The position numbers and the translations under genes were made by a program. This document shows positions 45,822 to 55,126 of a stretch of 64,000 nucleotides of DNA, piece by piece. The DNA is from Alistipes sp. ZOR0009 (lineage in GTDB: Bacteria > Bacteroidota > Bacteroidia > Bacteroidales > ZOR0009), in contig NZ_JTLD01000033.1 in NCBI RefSeq assembly GCF_000798815.1, positions 124,001 to 188,000 on the forward strand. The letters are read 5' to 3'. The notes under the pieces are model-generated. The model worked only from the letters and a program-made list of their open reading frames with translations, was not told the origin of the DNA and did no database searches. The number at the start of each line of letters is the position of its first letter. Position 1 is the stretch's first letter.

Positions 45822-46748
45822 TTACTTCAGCGCTTTACGGGAGTAAATGGTGTAAACGAAGTTTGTACCAATAATAAGAAGTACGCCAACTATGGCTAGG
45901 AGCGAGTATTTTTCGCCTAGAAAGATGAGCGCAAGTAACGATCCGAATATTGGTTCGAAGTAGGCTATCAGCGGGGCAATATCGGCCCGAACGCTGCTAA
46001 ATCCTTTAAAATAAAAGATACCGCCGATGGTAGTGGCAAAGGCTCCTAGACCTGTCGCAAATCCTATATTTGAAACCGAAATGGTTACCGGAAGAATGAA
46101 CGCGAAGGGTATAAAAAGCACAAATCCTACGGCAATCCCACTTATAAGCGTATGTTCGGGGGCTACATCAACGCTTTTTAATGCGCGCACCATAACCATC
46201 ATAATGCTGAAGAAAAAGCCCGACGAAATGGCGGATACAAGTCCAACAACGTTTAGATTGGCGTTGGAGAGGGTAGAACCCACAATTAGTAGCAATCCGG
46301 TGAGGTTAATGGCCGATGAAACGTAGTATTTTGTTCCGAATGATGTTTTAGGGATGCTGGGGAGGAAATATCGGCGCATCATCTTTTCGGCAAAGGGCAG
46401 ATAAATGGATGCGGTGTAAAGCATCACAACGCTCATGCCCAGCGAAAAAAGAAGCGTACCCCAAACGTAGGTGGCCATTACAAGAGCCGACACCAATCCC
46501 GTAAAAAGGTAGATTACAGGATGCTTTTTTATGGAAGAAAGGTTGCTTTTGATGTATGCGTTGGCCGACTTGGGGCTAAAGGCTAGGCAAAGTGCTGCAA
46601 TAACCAAAAATCCTGCCAGCGAAAAGGTGAAACGGTATAGCAGCACATTAATAGGGTGTGTGCCCTCTATAAAGTGGGCAAAAACGCCCATCGAGCCCAT
46701 TAGTAGGCATCCTAAAATAAGTGTTGAAAGCCCTTTAGTGCTGCCCAT
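45822..46748 (-). CDS. EamA/DMT family transporter
   Basis: The 308-residue inner-membrane protein has ten hydrophobic segments and the two-fold EamA repeat. The second repeat ends AYFEPIFGSLLALIFLGE, typical of drug/metabolite transporters. Substrate cannot be predicted. It starts 3 bp after the stop of the upstream SDR-like gene, so they form an operon. Confidence 0.85.
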   Translation of the reverse strand: MGSTKGLSTLILGCLLMGSMGVFAHFIEGTHPINVLLYRFTFSLAGFLVIAALCLAFSPKSANAYIKSNLSSIKKHPVIYLFTGLVSALVMATYVWGTLLFSLGMSVVMLYTASIYLPFAEKMMRRYFLPSIPKTSFGTKYYVSSAINLTGLLLIVGSTLSNANLNVVGLVSAISSGFFFSIMMVMVRALKSVDVAPEHTLISGIAVGFVLFIPFAFILPVTISVSNIGFATGLGAFATTIGGIFYFKGFSSVRADIAPLIAYFEPIFGSLLALIFLGEKYSLLAIVGVLLIIGTNFVYTIYSRKALK

Positions 46749-46751
46749 AGC

Positions 46752-47417
46752 CTATTCGGGTAAGCTAAAGAAACCGTCGAGCACCAGCTTGGTTGGAACA
46801 ACCTTCATTTGTGCGATGTTGTAAACCAGCTCGGCTACTTCGTCGGGTTGGATGAATGAAAGTACCTTATCTTCGAAATATTTACGTTCGTCGGTACTTA
46901 CGCCAGCCCATAACGACGTTTCGACAGGGCCAAGCTGTAGGTTAAAAACTTTCATTTCGCCAGCACGTCCATAGCGGGCGTTGTAGCTCTTGGCAAGGTT
47001 ATCTATATAGGCAAAGCTGGCGCCGTAGTGTGGAGCGGATGGTAAACCGAAGTCGGCGCTTTGTCCTAAAAGATTTACAAGTAGCCCCACTTTGTTTAGA
47101 TGTTTTTTGGCAAGGGTAAATATCGCAACGTGGCCTCTAAGAAATTTTTCTATACGTTCGTAGTCGTCAAACGAGGCTAAGTCGGTATTGATGTAGGGAA
47201 ATGCGGCAGTAACTACCAAATCCAGATTCCCGATTAGCTCAAAGGTTTTTTCGATGGCCTCTACGTTGGTAATATCGAGCTGCAGGCGATTTCCTTCGGG
47301 CAGATTTTCTTTTGGGGTGTTGTACGTATAGTATATGGTATAGTCTGACTGTAACTTTTGGATGATTGCCTTGCCCATGTCGGAGCCGCCGCCGATTACT
47401 AGCGCATTTTTTGCCAT
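46752..47417 (-). CDS. SDR-fold protein lacking the catalytic lysine
   Basis: The 221-residue Rossmann protein resembles short-chain dehydrogenases, with a glycine motif GGGSDMGKA (9-17) and LDLVVTAA in place of the NNAG strand. The catalytic-site region reads HYGASFAYIDNLAKSYN: Tyr131 is present but the expected Lys135 (YxxxK) is Phe. A Ser lies upstream at about 120. The enzyme may be inactive, use another mechanism, or be a binding protein. It is co-transcribed with an EamA transporter. Confidence 0.7.
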   Translation of the reverse strand: MAKNALVIGGGSDMGKAIIQKLQSDYTIYYTYNTPKENLPEGNRLQLDITNVEAIEKTFELIGNLDLVVTAAFPYINTDLASFDDYERIEKFLRGHVAIFTLAKKHLNKVGLLVNLLGQSADFGLPSAPHYGASFAYIDNLAKSYNARYGRAGEMKVFNLQLGPVETSLWAGVSTDERKYFEDKVLSFIQPDEVAELVYNIAQMKVVPTKLVLDGFFSLPE

Positions 47418-47484
47418 GTTTTACCTTTATTTAGATGGACTGCAATTATAGCAAGAAAGCGCGGCTTTTTGTGGCTTTTGGTAA

Positions 47485-47521
47485 AAGAAAAAATCCCGCG
47501 ACCAATCACAGGGGCGGGATT
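47485..47521 (-). terminator. Terminator of alaS
   Basis: AATCCCGC (47492-47499) pairs with GCGGGATT (47514-47521) and a T run follows on the minus strand. Confidence 0.75.
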
Positions 47522-47564
47522 CTATCTAGAGTTTAACGTTGTTTCTAACGTCTAACAAATCTGA

Positions 47565-50183
47565 CTATTTTGTAGCAAGCTCAACTGCTTTAGCAACTGC
47601 AGCAGCAATTCCGTCGGCATTTTTACCGCCTGCTTGGGCAAAGAATGGCTGTCCGCCACCACCGCCTTGTATCTCTTTGGCTGCTTCGCGCACAATGGTT
47701 GATGCATTTAATCCACCTGCAACGAGGTTGTCGCTAAGCATGATGGTTAGAAGCGGTTTGCCACCATCGTAGGTTCCGGCAACGAAAACAAGGTCTTCGG
47801 TAATTTGGCCGCGAAGCTGGTAGGCTATATCTTTAACCATTTCGCCCGGCATATCAAGCGTAAATCGGATAAGCTTCTTTCCGTTTAAGTCTTCCATGCT
47901 TTTAAGAAGGTGCTCCTTCATGGCAACTGCCTTTTCCTTCATGTACTCTTCTGCCTTCTTTTTAAAGTCGACATTTTCCTCAATAGCCTTTTTGATGGCG
48001 TTAACGAGGTTTGGAGAGTTATGGAATAGGCTACTTACCTCCTTAATAAGATCTTGGTGGAAGTACACCAGCTCTTCGGCCTTTTGAGCCGTTACGGCTT
48101 CGATACGGCGAACACCGGCAGCGATAGCGCTCTCTGTGGTAATTTTTAGGAATCCGATTTGGCCAGTAGCAGGAACGTGGGTTCCTCCACAAAGCTCAAC
48201 CGATTCGCCAAACTTAATAACACGTACCTTATCGCCATACTTTTCTCCGAATAGCGCCATTGCACCCATTTTCTGAGCCTCCTCGATTGGAGTTTCGCGG
48301 TATTCGTTAAGCGGAGAGTTTTTGCGGATAAGCTCGTTTACTATTTTTTCTACCTGACGGATTTCCTCGTCGGTTACCTTTTGGAAGTGCGCAAAGTCGA
48401 AGCGAAGTCCATCGGGGCGTACTAGCGATCCTTTTTGCTCTACGTGTGTGCCAAGCACCTGACGAAGCGCAAAGTGAAGAAGGTGGGTAGCCGAGTGGTT
48501 GTTGGCTGTTGCTGTGCGAGCCTCTTCGTTAACTACCGCCTGGAAATTTGCCGAAGCATCCTGTGGCAGCTTATCGGTAATGTGTACAATCAGGTTGTTT
48601 TCCTTAACGGTATCAATGATGTTGATACGCTCGGTTTCAGATTCAATGTAGCCCGAGTCACCAACCTGTCCGCCGCTTTCGCCATAGAATGGAGTGCGGT
48701 CGAAAACCAGCTGGTAAAGTGTTTTGTTCTTACTTTTTACCGCACGGTAGCGAGCAATAACAACATCAGCCGAGGTGTGATCGTAGCCAATAAACTCTTC
48801 GGTTTCGAACTTACGAAGCTCCATCCAGTCGTCGGTTTCTACAGCGGCAGCGTTGCGCGAGCGGCTCTTCTGCTCCTCTAGCTCCTTCTCAAAGCCTGCT
48901 CTATCGATGGTGAATCCTTTTTCGCGGGCAATAAGTTCGGTAAGATCGTAGGGGAAACCGTAGGTATCGGTAAGGATGAAGGCTGTTTTGCCATCAATCT
49001 CATTTTTGCTTTCGGCTTTCCCTTTTTCGATGATATTATCAAGAAGGCGAATTCCTGTTTCGAGGGTACGAAGGAATGCAGCCTCCTCCTCGGTTATAAC
49101 TTTTTCTATAAGCGTTTGCTGCGACTTAAGCTCTGGGAACTGTTCGCCCATTTGTCCAACTAGGGTTGGAATAAGCTTGTTGATGAACGGTTCTGTAAAG
49201 CCTAGGAAGGTGTACCCGTAACGAACGGCACGGCGAAGGATGCGACGAATCACATATCCAGCCTTTACGTTCGAAGGTAGCTGTCCGTCTGCAATAGAGA
49301 AGGCAATGGCCCGAACGTGGTCGGCAATAACGCGCATGGCGATATCTGCCTCCTTATTTTCGCCGTACTTCTTGTTGGAAAGTTCGGCTAGCTTAAGAAT
49401 CATTGGCTGGAAAACGTCGGTATCGTAGTTGCTCTTCTTTCCTTGAAGGGCCATACACAGGCGCTCGAATCCCATTCCTGTATCCACGTGCTTGGCAGGT
49501 AGCAGCTCTAGCTCGCCGTTTGCCTTGCGGTTAAACTGCATGAATACGTTATTCCAAATCTCTATAACTAGCGGATTGTCCTTATTTACAAGGTCGCGAC
49601 CGGCCACTTTTTGGCGCTCGTCGTCGTCGCGTAGGTCGATATGAATTTCGGAGCAAGGACCGCATGGACCTGTATCTCCCATCTCCCAGAAGTTATCCTT
49701 TTTCGATCCTGGTAGGATTTGTGCCTCTGGCAGGTATTTTTTCCAAATTTCGAATGCTTCAACGTCGGCTTCCATCTTATCGGCTTCGCTACCGCCAAAG
49801 TACGATGCGTACAACCTATCCTTAGGTAGCTTGTAAACTTCGGTTAGGAGCTCCCATGCCCATGCAATGGCCTCTTCCTTAAAGTAGTCTCCAAACGACC
49901 AGTTTCCCAACATCTCGAACATGGTATGGTGGTAGGTATCGTGGCCTACTTCCTCAAGGTCGTTATGCTTACCTGATACGCGGAGGCACTTTTGGGTGTC
50001 GGCCGCACGTGGATACTTGGCAGGCGCATTGCCTAGGAAGATGTCCTTAAACTGGTTCATACCAGCGTTGGTAAACATAAGCGTTGGGTCGTTTTTAACA
50101 ACCATTGGAGCCGATGGCACTATTTCGTGCTGCTTCGACCGGAAGAAATCAAAGAATGTTTTTCTAATCTCATTCGAATTCAT
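47565..50183 (-). CDS. alaS: Alanyl-tRNA synthetase
   Basis: The class II enzyme charges tRNA-Ala and edits Ser/Gly mischarging. The 872-residue length is normal. The aminoacylation domain begins [20 protein letters not shown] across residues 4-23. The editing domain has the zinc motifs HSATH and CGGTH. The C-terminal C-Ala domain ends with a Gly-rich [14 protein letters not shown]. Divergent from the M23 gene pair, a neighbourhood I recall as common in the phylum. Confidence 0.96.
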   Translation of the reverse strand: MNSNEIRKTFFDFFRSKQHEIVPSAPMVVKNDPTLMFTNAGMNQFKDIFLGNAPAKYPRAADTQKCLRVSGKHNDLEEVGHDTYHHTMFEMLGNWSFGDYFKEEAIAWAWELLTEVYKLPKDRLYASYFGGSEADKMEADVEAFEIWKKYLPEAQILPGSKKDNFWEMGDTGPCGPCSEIHIDLRDDDERQKVAGRDLVNKDNPLVIEIWNNVFMQFNRKANGELELLPAKHVDTGMGFERLCMALQGKKSNYDTDVFQPMILKLAELSNKKYGENKEADIAMRVIADHVRAIAFSIADGQLPSNVKAGYVIRRILRRAVRYGYTFLGFTEPFINKLIPTLVGQMGEQFPELKSQQTLIEKVITEEEAAFLRTLETGIRLLDNIIEKGKAESKNEIDGKTAFILTDTYGFPYDLTELIAREKGFTIDRAGFEKELEEQKSRSRNAAAVETDDWMELRKFETEEFIGYDHTSADVVIARYRAVKSKNKTLYQLVFDRTPFYGESGGQVGDSGYIESETERINIIDTVKENNLIVHITDKLPQDASANFQAVVNEEARTATANNHSATHLLHFALRQVLGTHVEQKGSLVRPDGLRFDFAHFQKVTDEEIRQVEKIVNELIRKNSPLNEYRETPIEEAQKMGAMALFGEKYGDKVRVIKFGESVELCGGTHVPATGQIGFLKITTESAIAAGVRRIEAVTAQKAEELVYFHQDLIKEVSSLFHNSPNLVNAIKKAIEENVDFKKKAEEYMKEKAVAMKEHLLKSMEDLNGKKLIRFTLDMPGEMVKDIAYQLRGQITEDLVFVAGTYDGGKPLLTIMLSDNLVAGGLNASTIVREAAKEIQGGGGGQPFFAQAGGKNADGIAAAVAKAVELATK

Positions 50184-50433
50184 AGAGAACCGACTTTATT
50201 TCAATTTTACTTAATTTCAGGTTATGGCTCATTTTGATGAGCTTTGCAAGTTACCTTTTGGCGCGCTATCTGCAAAGCGGAGCGCCCCTTCTCTGCAATT
50301 ATTAACAGTTACGGGCAATAAAATGGGCGTTTTACCCGTTTCATGGCCAAAATTAGCAGGTTGTAAAATTAGTTTATTTCTGCTAGATTCGCCCTTCCAA
50401 AAGTAAAATGTTAACTTCACAATCCAAGGTTTA

Positions 50434-51435
50434 ATGGCAAAAATGCACTATCGATTCAATCCGGAGACGCTCTCGTTCGATATCGTTGCCATTCCTTTAA
50501 AGACTAGATTCACCCGTGGCCTTGCCACCTTTCTTATTGGCTTTGCCATTGCCTCTGTTTTTATGATTATTTACGGGCTATTTTTCGATACGCCCAAGTC
50601 GCACAACCTTCGTCGTCAGAATGCGGAGCTTAGGGTTAAGTACGAGCTGCTTAACAAGCGCTTTGACGAAACCGATCGGCTGCTTACCGACATACAGGAG
50701 CGCGACAATACCGTTTACCGATCAATTTTTGAGCTAGATATTATTCCATCCGAGGTTCGCGAAGCAGGAATCGGATCGGCTGACAGGTATGCCAAGCTGG
50801 ATGGCTTCGAAAATTCGGACATCCTCATCTCCATGACCGAAAAGCTGGATATGATCACCAAAAAGGTTTACCTGCAGTCTAAGTCGTTCGATCAGGTTTC
50901 TGTTTTGGCCAAGAATAAGGAAAAGATGATGCTTTGCGTACCAGCCATCAACCCGGTTGCTCTACGTGGACCGCTGCGTGTTATGGAGAACTTTGGAGGA
51001 CGTATGGATCCGGTTTACCACCGTTGGGCATACCACGAGGGAATCGATATTTCTGGTCCGAAGGGAACACCCATTTACGCTACAGGCGATGGCTATGTTG
51101 AGCTAACCGAATACTCTTTCCGTGGATATGGAAATCAGATTTTGATTAACCACGGCTTTGGATACCACACCCGTTACGCGCACCTTACTCGGGTATTGGT
51201 GCAGCAGGGGCAGCGCGTTAAGCGCGGCGAAAAGATTGGCTTGATGGGAAGCACCGGAAAGTCTACCGGGTCGCATTTGCACTACGAAGTGCTGGTGCGT
51301 AACAAGCCCGTTAATCCGGTAAACTACCTCAGCCGCGATATGGAGCTATCCGACTACGAGGATATCATCGGCAGTGCGCCTAAGGCTAAGCACGATGTTA
51401 AGGAGCCCAAATCGAAAAAAAGAAGAAGGCGATGA
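50434..51435 (+). CDS. M23 family peptidase, membrane-anchored, copy 1
   Basis: The 333-residue protein has an N-terminal transmembrane segment (about 27-48), a coiled coil (about 55-90) and a C-terminal LytM/M23 domain. The zinc-site motifs are HEGID near 206-210 and HLHYE near 284-288. LytM proteins cleave peptidoglycan cross-links or activate amidases. Both zinc-site motifs are present, so activity is plausible. It overlaps copy 2 by 4 bp (ATGA) and shares the sequence FFDTP and the following coiled coil with it, showing a tandem duplication. Confidence 0.9.
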   Translation: MAKMHYRFNPETLSFDIVAIPLKTRFTRGLATFLIGFAIASVFMIIYGLFFDTPKSHNLRRQNAELRVKYELLNKRFDETDRLLTDIQERDNTVYRSIFELDIIPSEVREAGIGSADRYAKLDGFENSDILISMTEKLDMITKKVYLQSKSFDQVSVLAKNKEKMMLCVPAINPVALRGPLRVMENFGGRMDPVYHRWAYHEGIDISGPKGTPIYATGDGYVELTEYSFRGYGNQILINHGFGYHTRYAHLTRVLVQQGQRVKRGEKIGLMGSTGKSTGSHLHYEVLVRNKPVNPVNYLSRDMELSDYEDIIGSAPKAKHDVKEPKSKKRRRR

Positions 51436-52403
51436 GCAAGCATAGATACCATTTCAACCCCGAGTCGCTCAGCTACCACAAGGTGGTACCTACGCTCAAA
51501 AAGCGTATTGTCCGAATTTTATACATCGTCATTACGGCTGCTGTAATTTCGGCCATCTACTACACGGTGTACTCCTTTTTCTTCGACACGCCCATAGAAA
51601 AGAAGCTGAAGCACGAAAATAAGCTGCTCTCGAAGCAGTATCGCGAGCTAAACAAGCGCTACGAGGAGGTGCAGGAGGTGGTAGGCGATATTCAAACGCG
51701 CGATGAGAATATTTACCGGGTAATTTTTGAGGCCGAGCCCTACAAGGATAGCGTCTTTTTAGCAGGGGGAACCTATGCTCTTAAAATTGAGGAGATCGAA
51801 GGAAAAGATAATACCGAGCTTATCAAGCAAAGCCAATCTACGCTAGAGCGGGTAAACCAAAAGGGAGTGCCTGCAACCTACTCGTTGCTGCGTAGGGTAG
51901 AGCAGCTCTCGGCCCGATTAAAAGATTCAGTAGACTTTATACCCTCTATTATACCGTTAGAAAGTAAGGATATTCGCCAGCTGGCAGCCCCGCAGGGGAT
52001 TCGTATCCACCCTTTCTATAAAACGTTAAAGATGCACAACGGGGTCGACTTTACGGCGCCAGCAGGCTCGGCTGTGCTGGCCGCAGCGGAGGGTACGGTT
52101 GTAAAGATTGACAGCCGCCGATCGAGCGGAAACTCGGTGCTCATTAACCACGGAAATGGGTACATGACTTTTTACGCCCACCTCGAAAGGGTTACGGCTC
52201 GTAGAGGTGCACGCGTGAAAAAGGGAGCCCAAATAGGCACCGTTGGAAGCTCCGGAATGAGCGTTGCGCCTCATCTTCACTACGAAGTAGTAAAAAATAA
52301 TCGCCCAGTTAATCCTGCGCATTTCTTTTTTGCCGATATTAGTCCGGCAGATTACCATAGGCTAATCCAAAAGGTTAGCCGTAGCGGTCAAAGCTTAGAC
52401 TAA
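51432..52403 (+). CDS. M23 family peptidase, membrane-anchored, copy 2
   Basis: A paralogue of the preceding gene, 323 residues. It has an N-terminal transmembrane helix (about 27-48), the FFDTP motif, a coiled coil and an M23 domain with HNGVD (near 199) and HLHYE (near 281). It is probably an inner-membrane-anchored periplasmic endopeptidase or amidase activator. It is translationally coupled to copy 1 and followed 10 bp later by a MerR-like gene. The repeated layout suggests that the two act as a pair. Confidence 0.9.
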   Translation: MSKHRYHFNPESLSYHKVVPTLKKRIVRILYIVITAAVISAIYYTVYSFFFDTPIEKKLKHENKLLSKQYRELNKRYEEVQEVVGDIQTRDENIYRVIFEAEPYKDSVFLAGGTYALKIEEIEGKDNTELIKQSQSTLERVNQKGVPATYSLLRRVEQLSARLKDSVDFIPSIIPLESKDIRQLAAPQGIRIHPFYKTLKMHNGVDFTAPAGSAVLAAAEGTVVKIDSRRSSGNSVLINHGNGYMTFYAHLERVTARRGARVKKGAQIGTVGSSGMSVAPHLHYEVVKNNRPVNPAHFFFADISPADYHRLIQKVSRSGQSLD

Positions 52404-52413
52404 AAATTACGCT

Positions 52414-52752
52414 ATGCCTTACAAGGAAACAAAAGTAGAAAAGCTGTTTTACACCATCGGCGAGGTGTCCGAAATGCTGGCTGTAAACGCTTCGCTCATT
52501 CGTTTTTGGGAGAAGCATTTTCCCATCATCAACCCGAAAAAAAACAAGAAGGGGAACCGTCTATTTACCGTTAAGGACATTGACAACCTTAAGCTCATCT
52601 ACCATCTGGTAAAGGAGCAGGGCATGACGCTCGAAGGGGCTCAAAAGCGCCTGAAGGAGAACAAGGAGGGGGCCGAACACAACTTCGAAATTATCGACCG
52701 TCTAACCAAAATCAGGGAAATGCTGGTAGAGGTTAGCGCAAAGCTACCATAA
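52414..52752 (+). CDS. MerR family regulator
   Basis: The 112-residue protein has the MerR winged helix (FYTIGEVSEMLAVNASLIRFW, 11-31, and NRLFTVKDIDNLKLIYHLVK). It is followed by a short coiled-coil dimerisation helix. There is no effector-binding domain, as in the small MerR proteins that recur in this position in Bacteroidota. It is the last gene of the M23-M23-MerR operon. Targets are unknown. Confidence 0.88.
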   Translation: MPYKETKVEKLFYTIGEVSEMLAVNASLIRFWEKHFPIINPKKNKKGNRLFTVKDIDNLKLIYHLVKEQGMTLEGAQKRLKENKEGAEHNFEIIDRLTKIREMLVEVSAKLP

Positions 52753-52931
52753 AAGGTGCCTCAAGCGCTCCTTGCTGGGCGCTTACGGCAGGTCGGTACG
52801 TTGCCATTAATTAAGAAGGATGGCTAACCATCAGCCTGTAAGTACAGCAGCCCTTTACGGTAGGCGAGCAGCTTGTTCGAGGAGCCCAATTCTCAGCAGG
52901 TCTATGGCTCTTTTCTTTCGGTAGGGATGAA

Positions 52932-53140
52932 TTTTCCGGAGGTAGTTGCCCATTTTCCGAAGGTAGTTGGTAATTTTCCGAAGGTAGATGATGATTTTCC
53001 GAAGGTAGATGGTCATTTTCCGAAGGTAGATGGCGTTTTCCAAAGGTAGATGGTCATTTTCCGCAGTCCGTTTATCGTTTTCCGATGTTCAAAAGCTATC
53101 TTCCGCCGGTAGTGGCGCTTTTCCAAAGGTATTTATTGTT
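52932..53140. repeat. 21-nt degenerate tandem repeat array
   Basis: About ten units of the type TTTTCCGAAGGTAGATGGTCA follow each other. The TTTTCC anchor is at 52932, 52953, 52974, 52995, 53016, 53036, 53057 and 53078, then in more degraded form near 53099 and 53119. The period is 21 nt, with one 20-nt step at 53016-53036 that breaks any reading frame. The rest of the gap (52753-52931) holds nothing recognisable. The array ends about 30 nt before the Nif3 start codon. Confidence 0.88.
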
Positions 53141-53169
53141 TTTCGTGTGATTTTATAGCCATTTATAGG

Positions 53170-54270
53170 ATGAAAGTAAAAGATATAGCAGCGCTGATAG
53201 AGGGAGTTGCCCCCCGCGAGTTCCAGGAGAGCTACGATAATGCGGGGTTGGCTGTAGGCTCGCCTACCATGGAGGTAACCGGTGTGGTTGTCTGCTTGGA
53301 TGTGTCGGAGCAGGTGGTCGAGGAGGCCATTTCGCTTGGTGCTAACATGGTGGTTTCGCACCATCCCGTAATTTTTTCGGGATTAAAAACAATTACCGGA
53401 AAGAATGCTGTAGAGCGTATTGTGCTCAAGGCTATTCAAAACAACATAGCGCTATATGCCGCGCATACCAATCTCGATAGCGTTTGGGGCGGGGTAAACG
53501 ATAAGCTGAGCCGGGTGCTGGGGCTTACCAACAGAAAAATTCTGAGTCCGCTTAAGGGGCAGCTGGTAAAGGTGGCAACCTTTATCCCTATTAGCCATGC
53601 CAACGCGGTTCGTTCGGCCATGTTTGCGGCTGGCGCTGGCGCTATTGGCAACTACGATTGCTGCAGCTTCAACTTTAGCGGCGAGGGGTCGTTTCGTCCG
53701 CAGGAGGGAGCCAAGCCGTTTGTTGGCGAGCTAGGAAAGGTGCATTTTGAGTCAGAGGTGCAAGTAGAGGTTATCTGCACGCGCTTGGTGCTATCTGGTG
53801 TTATAAAAGCGCTAGTAAAAGCGCATCCCTACGAGGAGCCGGCCTACGACATTATTCCTCTCGAAAACGAGTATGCCCAGGTAGGGCTTGGTATGATTGG
53901 CGATTTGGATTTTCCGATGGACGAAGCCGATTTTCTGGCCTACGTAAAGCGAAAGCTTGGAGCCAAGCTGCTTCGCTACTCCAACCCAACCGGAAAACAG
54001 GTGAGGAGGGTGGCTGTTTGTGGCGGTAGCGGAGCCTCGTTTACCCGCCTTGCAGCCGCTCAGCAGGCCGATGCGTACGTTACCGGCGACGTAAAATACC
54101 ACGACTTTATTGATGCCCAAGATAAGCTGCTGCTGGTTGATGCAGGTCACTTTGAAACAGAGCGATTTACTATTGATATTTTTTATGATTTAATTATGGA
54201 AAAAATAGTTAATTTCGCACTTTACAAGACGAAGTACATTGATAACCCAGTAAATTACTTATTTCACTGA
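53170..54270 (+). CDS. Nif3-like dinuclear metal centre protein
   Basis: The 366-residue protein belongs to the Nif3/YqfO family of hexameric, dimetal-binding proteins. Metal ligands appear in VVSHHPVIF (His-His) and AAHTNLDSV near the N-terminus and in DAGHFETE near the C-terminus. A PII/CutA-like insertion lies in the middle (about 125-230). Reported roles include GTP cyclohydrolase-like or hydrolase activity, but the function is not settled. Two bases separate it from the zinc-ribbon gene, a conserved pair. Confidence 0.9.
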   Translation: MKVKDIAALIEGVAPREFQESYDNAGLAVGSPTMEVTGVVVCLDVSEQVVEEAISLGANMVVSHHPVIFSGLKTITGKNAVERIVLKAIQNNIALYAAHTNLDSVWGGVNDKLSRVLGLTNRKILSPLKGQLVKVATFIPISHANAVRSAMFAAGAGAIGNYDCCSFNFSGEGSFRPQEGAKPFVGELGKVHFESEVQVEVICTRLVLSGVIKALVKAHPYEEPAYDIIPLENEYAQVGLGMIGDLDFPMDEADFLAYVKRKLGAKLLRYSNPTGKQVRRVAVCGGSGASFTRLAAAQQADAYVTGDVKYHDFIDAQDKLLLVDAGHFETERFTIDIFYDLIMEKIVNFALYKTKYIDNPVNYLFH

Positions 54271-54272
54271 AT

Positions 54273-55046
54273 ATGGCAACAGAAAAAAACAAAGCCGTAG
54301 AGGCCAACGAGCTTTCGGTAGAGGAAAGACTCAGAACGCTTTATGAGCTTCAGGTTGTAGATTCTGAAATCGATAAGATTAAAACGCTAAGAGGGGAACT
54401 TCCGCTCGAAGTTCAAGACCTTGAAGACGAAATAGAAGGGTTGGACACCCGCGTAAGGAACCTCGAGAACGAAATTCTTAATCTAAATAGCCAGATTGCC
54501 AAGAAAAAATCGGATATCGAAAACTCGAAGGGGTTAATCAAAAAATACGAAGAGCAGCAAAACAACGTTCGCAACAACCGCGAATTTGAGTCGCTAGCAA
54601 AGGAAATCGAATTCCAAACGTTAGAAATAGAGCTTTCAGAAAAGCGTATTCGTGAGTTTACCGTTCAGGTTAAGGACAAGAATCGCCTAATCGAGGATGC
54701 AAAGCTTCACATCCAGGAGCGTGCTATCGACCTAGAAAACAAGCGTCGTGAGCTAAACGAAATCACCTCTGAAACTCAGAAAGAGGAGGACGAGTTGACA
54801 GAGCGTTCTCAAAAGCTGGAGCAGCTTATCGAGCCTCGTCTTATTTACGCCTACAAGCGTATTCGTAGCAACGCTCGCAACGGGTTGGCCGTAGCTACCG
54901 TTAAGCGTGATGCTTGCGGAGGTTGCTTTAACCGAATCCCACCACAACGTCAGCTTGATATTAAGCTAAGCAAGAAGGTTATCGTTTGCGAGTACTGCGG
55001 ACGTATCCTTGTAGATGCTTCGTTTGCTGGCGAAAGCGAAGAATAG
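54273..55046 (+). CDS. Coiled-coil protein with C-terminal zinc ribbon
   Basis: The 257-residue protein is mostly a long coiled coil (about 15-190). It ends in a C4 zinc ribbon (CGGCFNRI...CEYCGRIL, about 212-246). This family (DUF164/CT398-type) is widespread and always near nif3 in Bacteroidota. A structural or nucleic-acid-related role has been suggested. No enzyme motif is present. It is co-transcribed with the Nif3-like gene. Confidence 0.88.
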   Translation: MATEKNKAVEANELSVEERLRTLYELQVVDSEIDKIKTLRGELPLEVQDLEDEIEGLDTRVRNLENEILNLNSQIAKKKSDIENSKGLIKKYEEQQNNVRNNREFESLAKEIEFQTLEIELSEKRIREFTVQVKDKNRLIEDAKLHIQERAIDLENKRRELNEITSETQKEEDELTERSQKLEQLIEPRLIYAYKRIRSNARNGLAVATVKRDACGGCFNRIPPQRQLDIKLSKKVIVCEYCGRILVDASFAGESEE

Positions 55047-55065
55047 CATTCCACCAATTATAAAG

Positions 55066-55094
55066 TAAAGGCTGCCCGTAGTAGGCAGCCTTTA
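55066..55094 (+). terminator. Terminator of the nif3 / zinc-ribbon operon
   Basis: TAAAGGCTGCC / GGCAGCCTTTA (55066-55076 / 55084-55094) is a perfect 11-bp stem. Confidence 0.75.
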
Positions 55095-55126
55095 TTGTTC
55101 TCCTAAATTTAAATTGTATCCAGCGC

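Noticed and set aside
52855-53043. 62-codon minus-strand frame with YLRK repeats
   Set aside because: It is a direct translation of the 21-nt array; the 20-nt step and lack of start context argue against coding.
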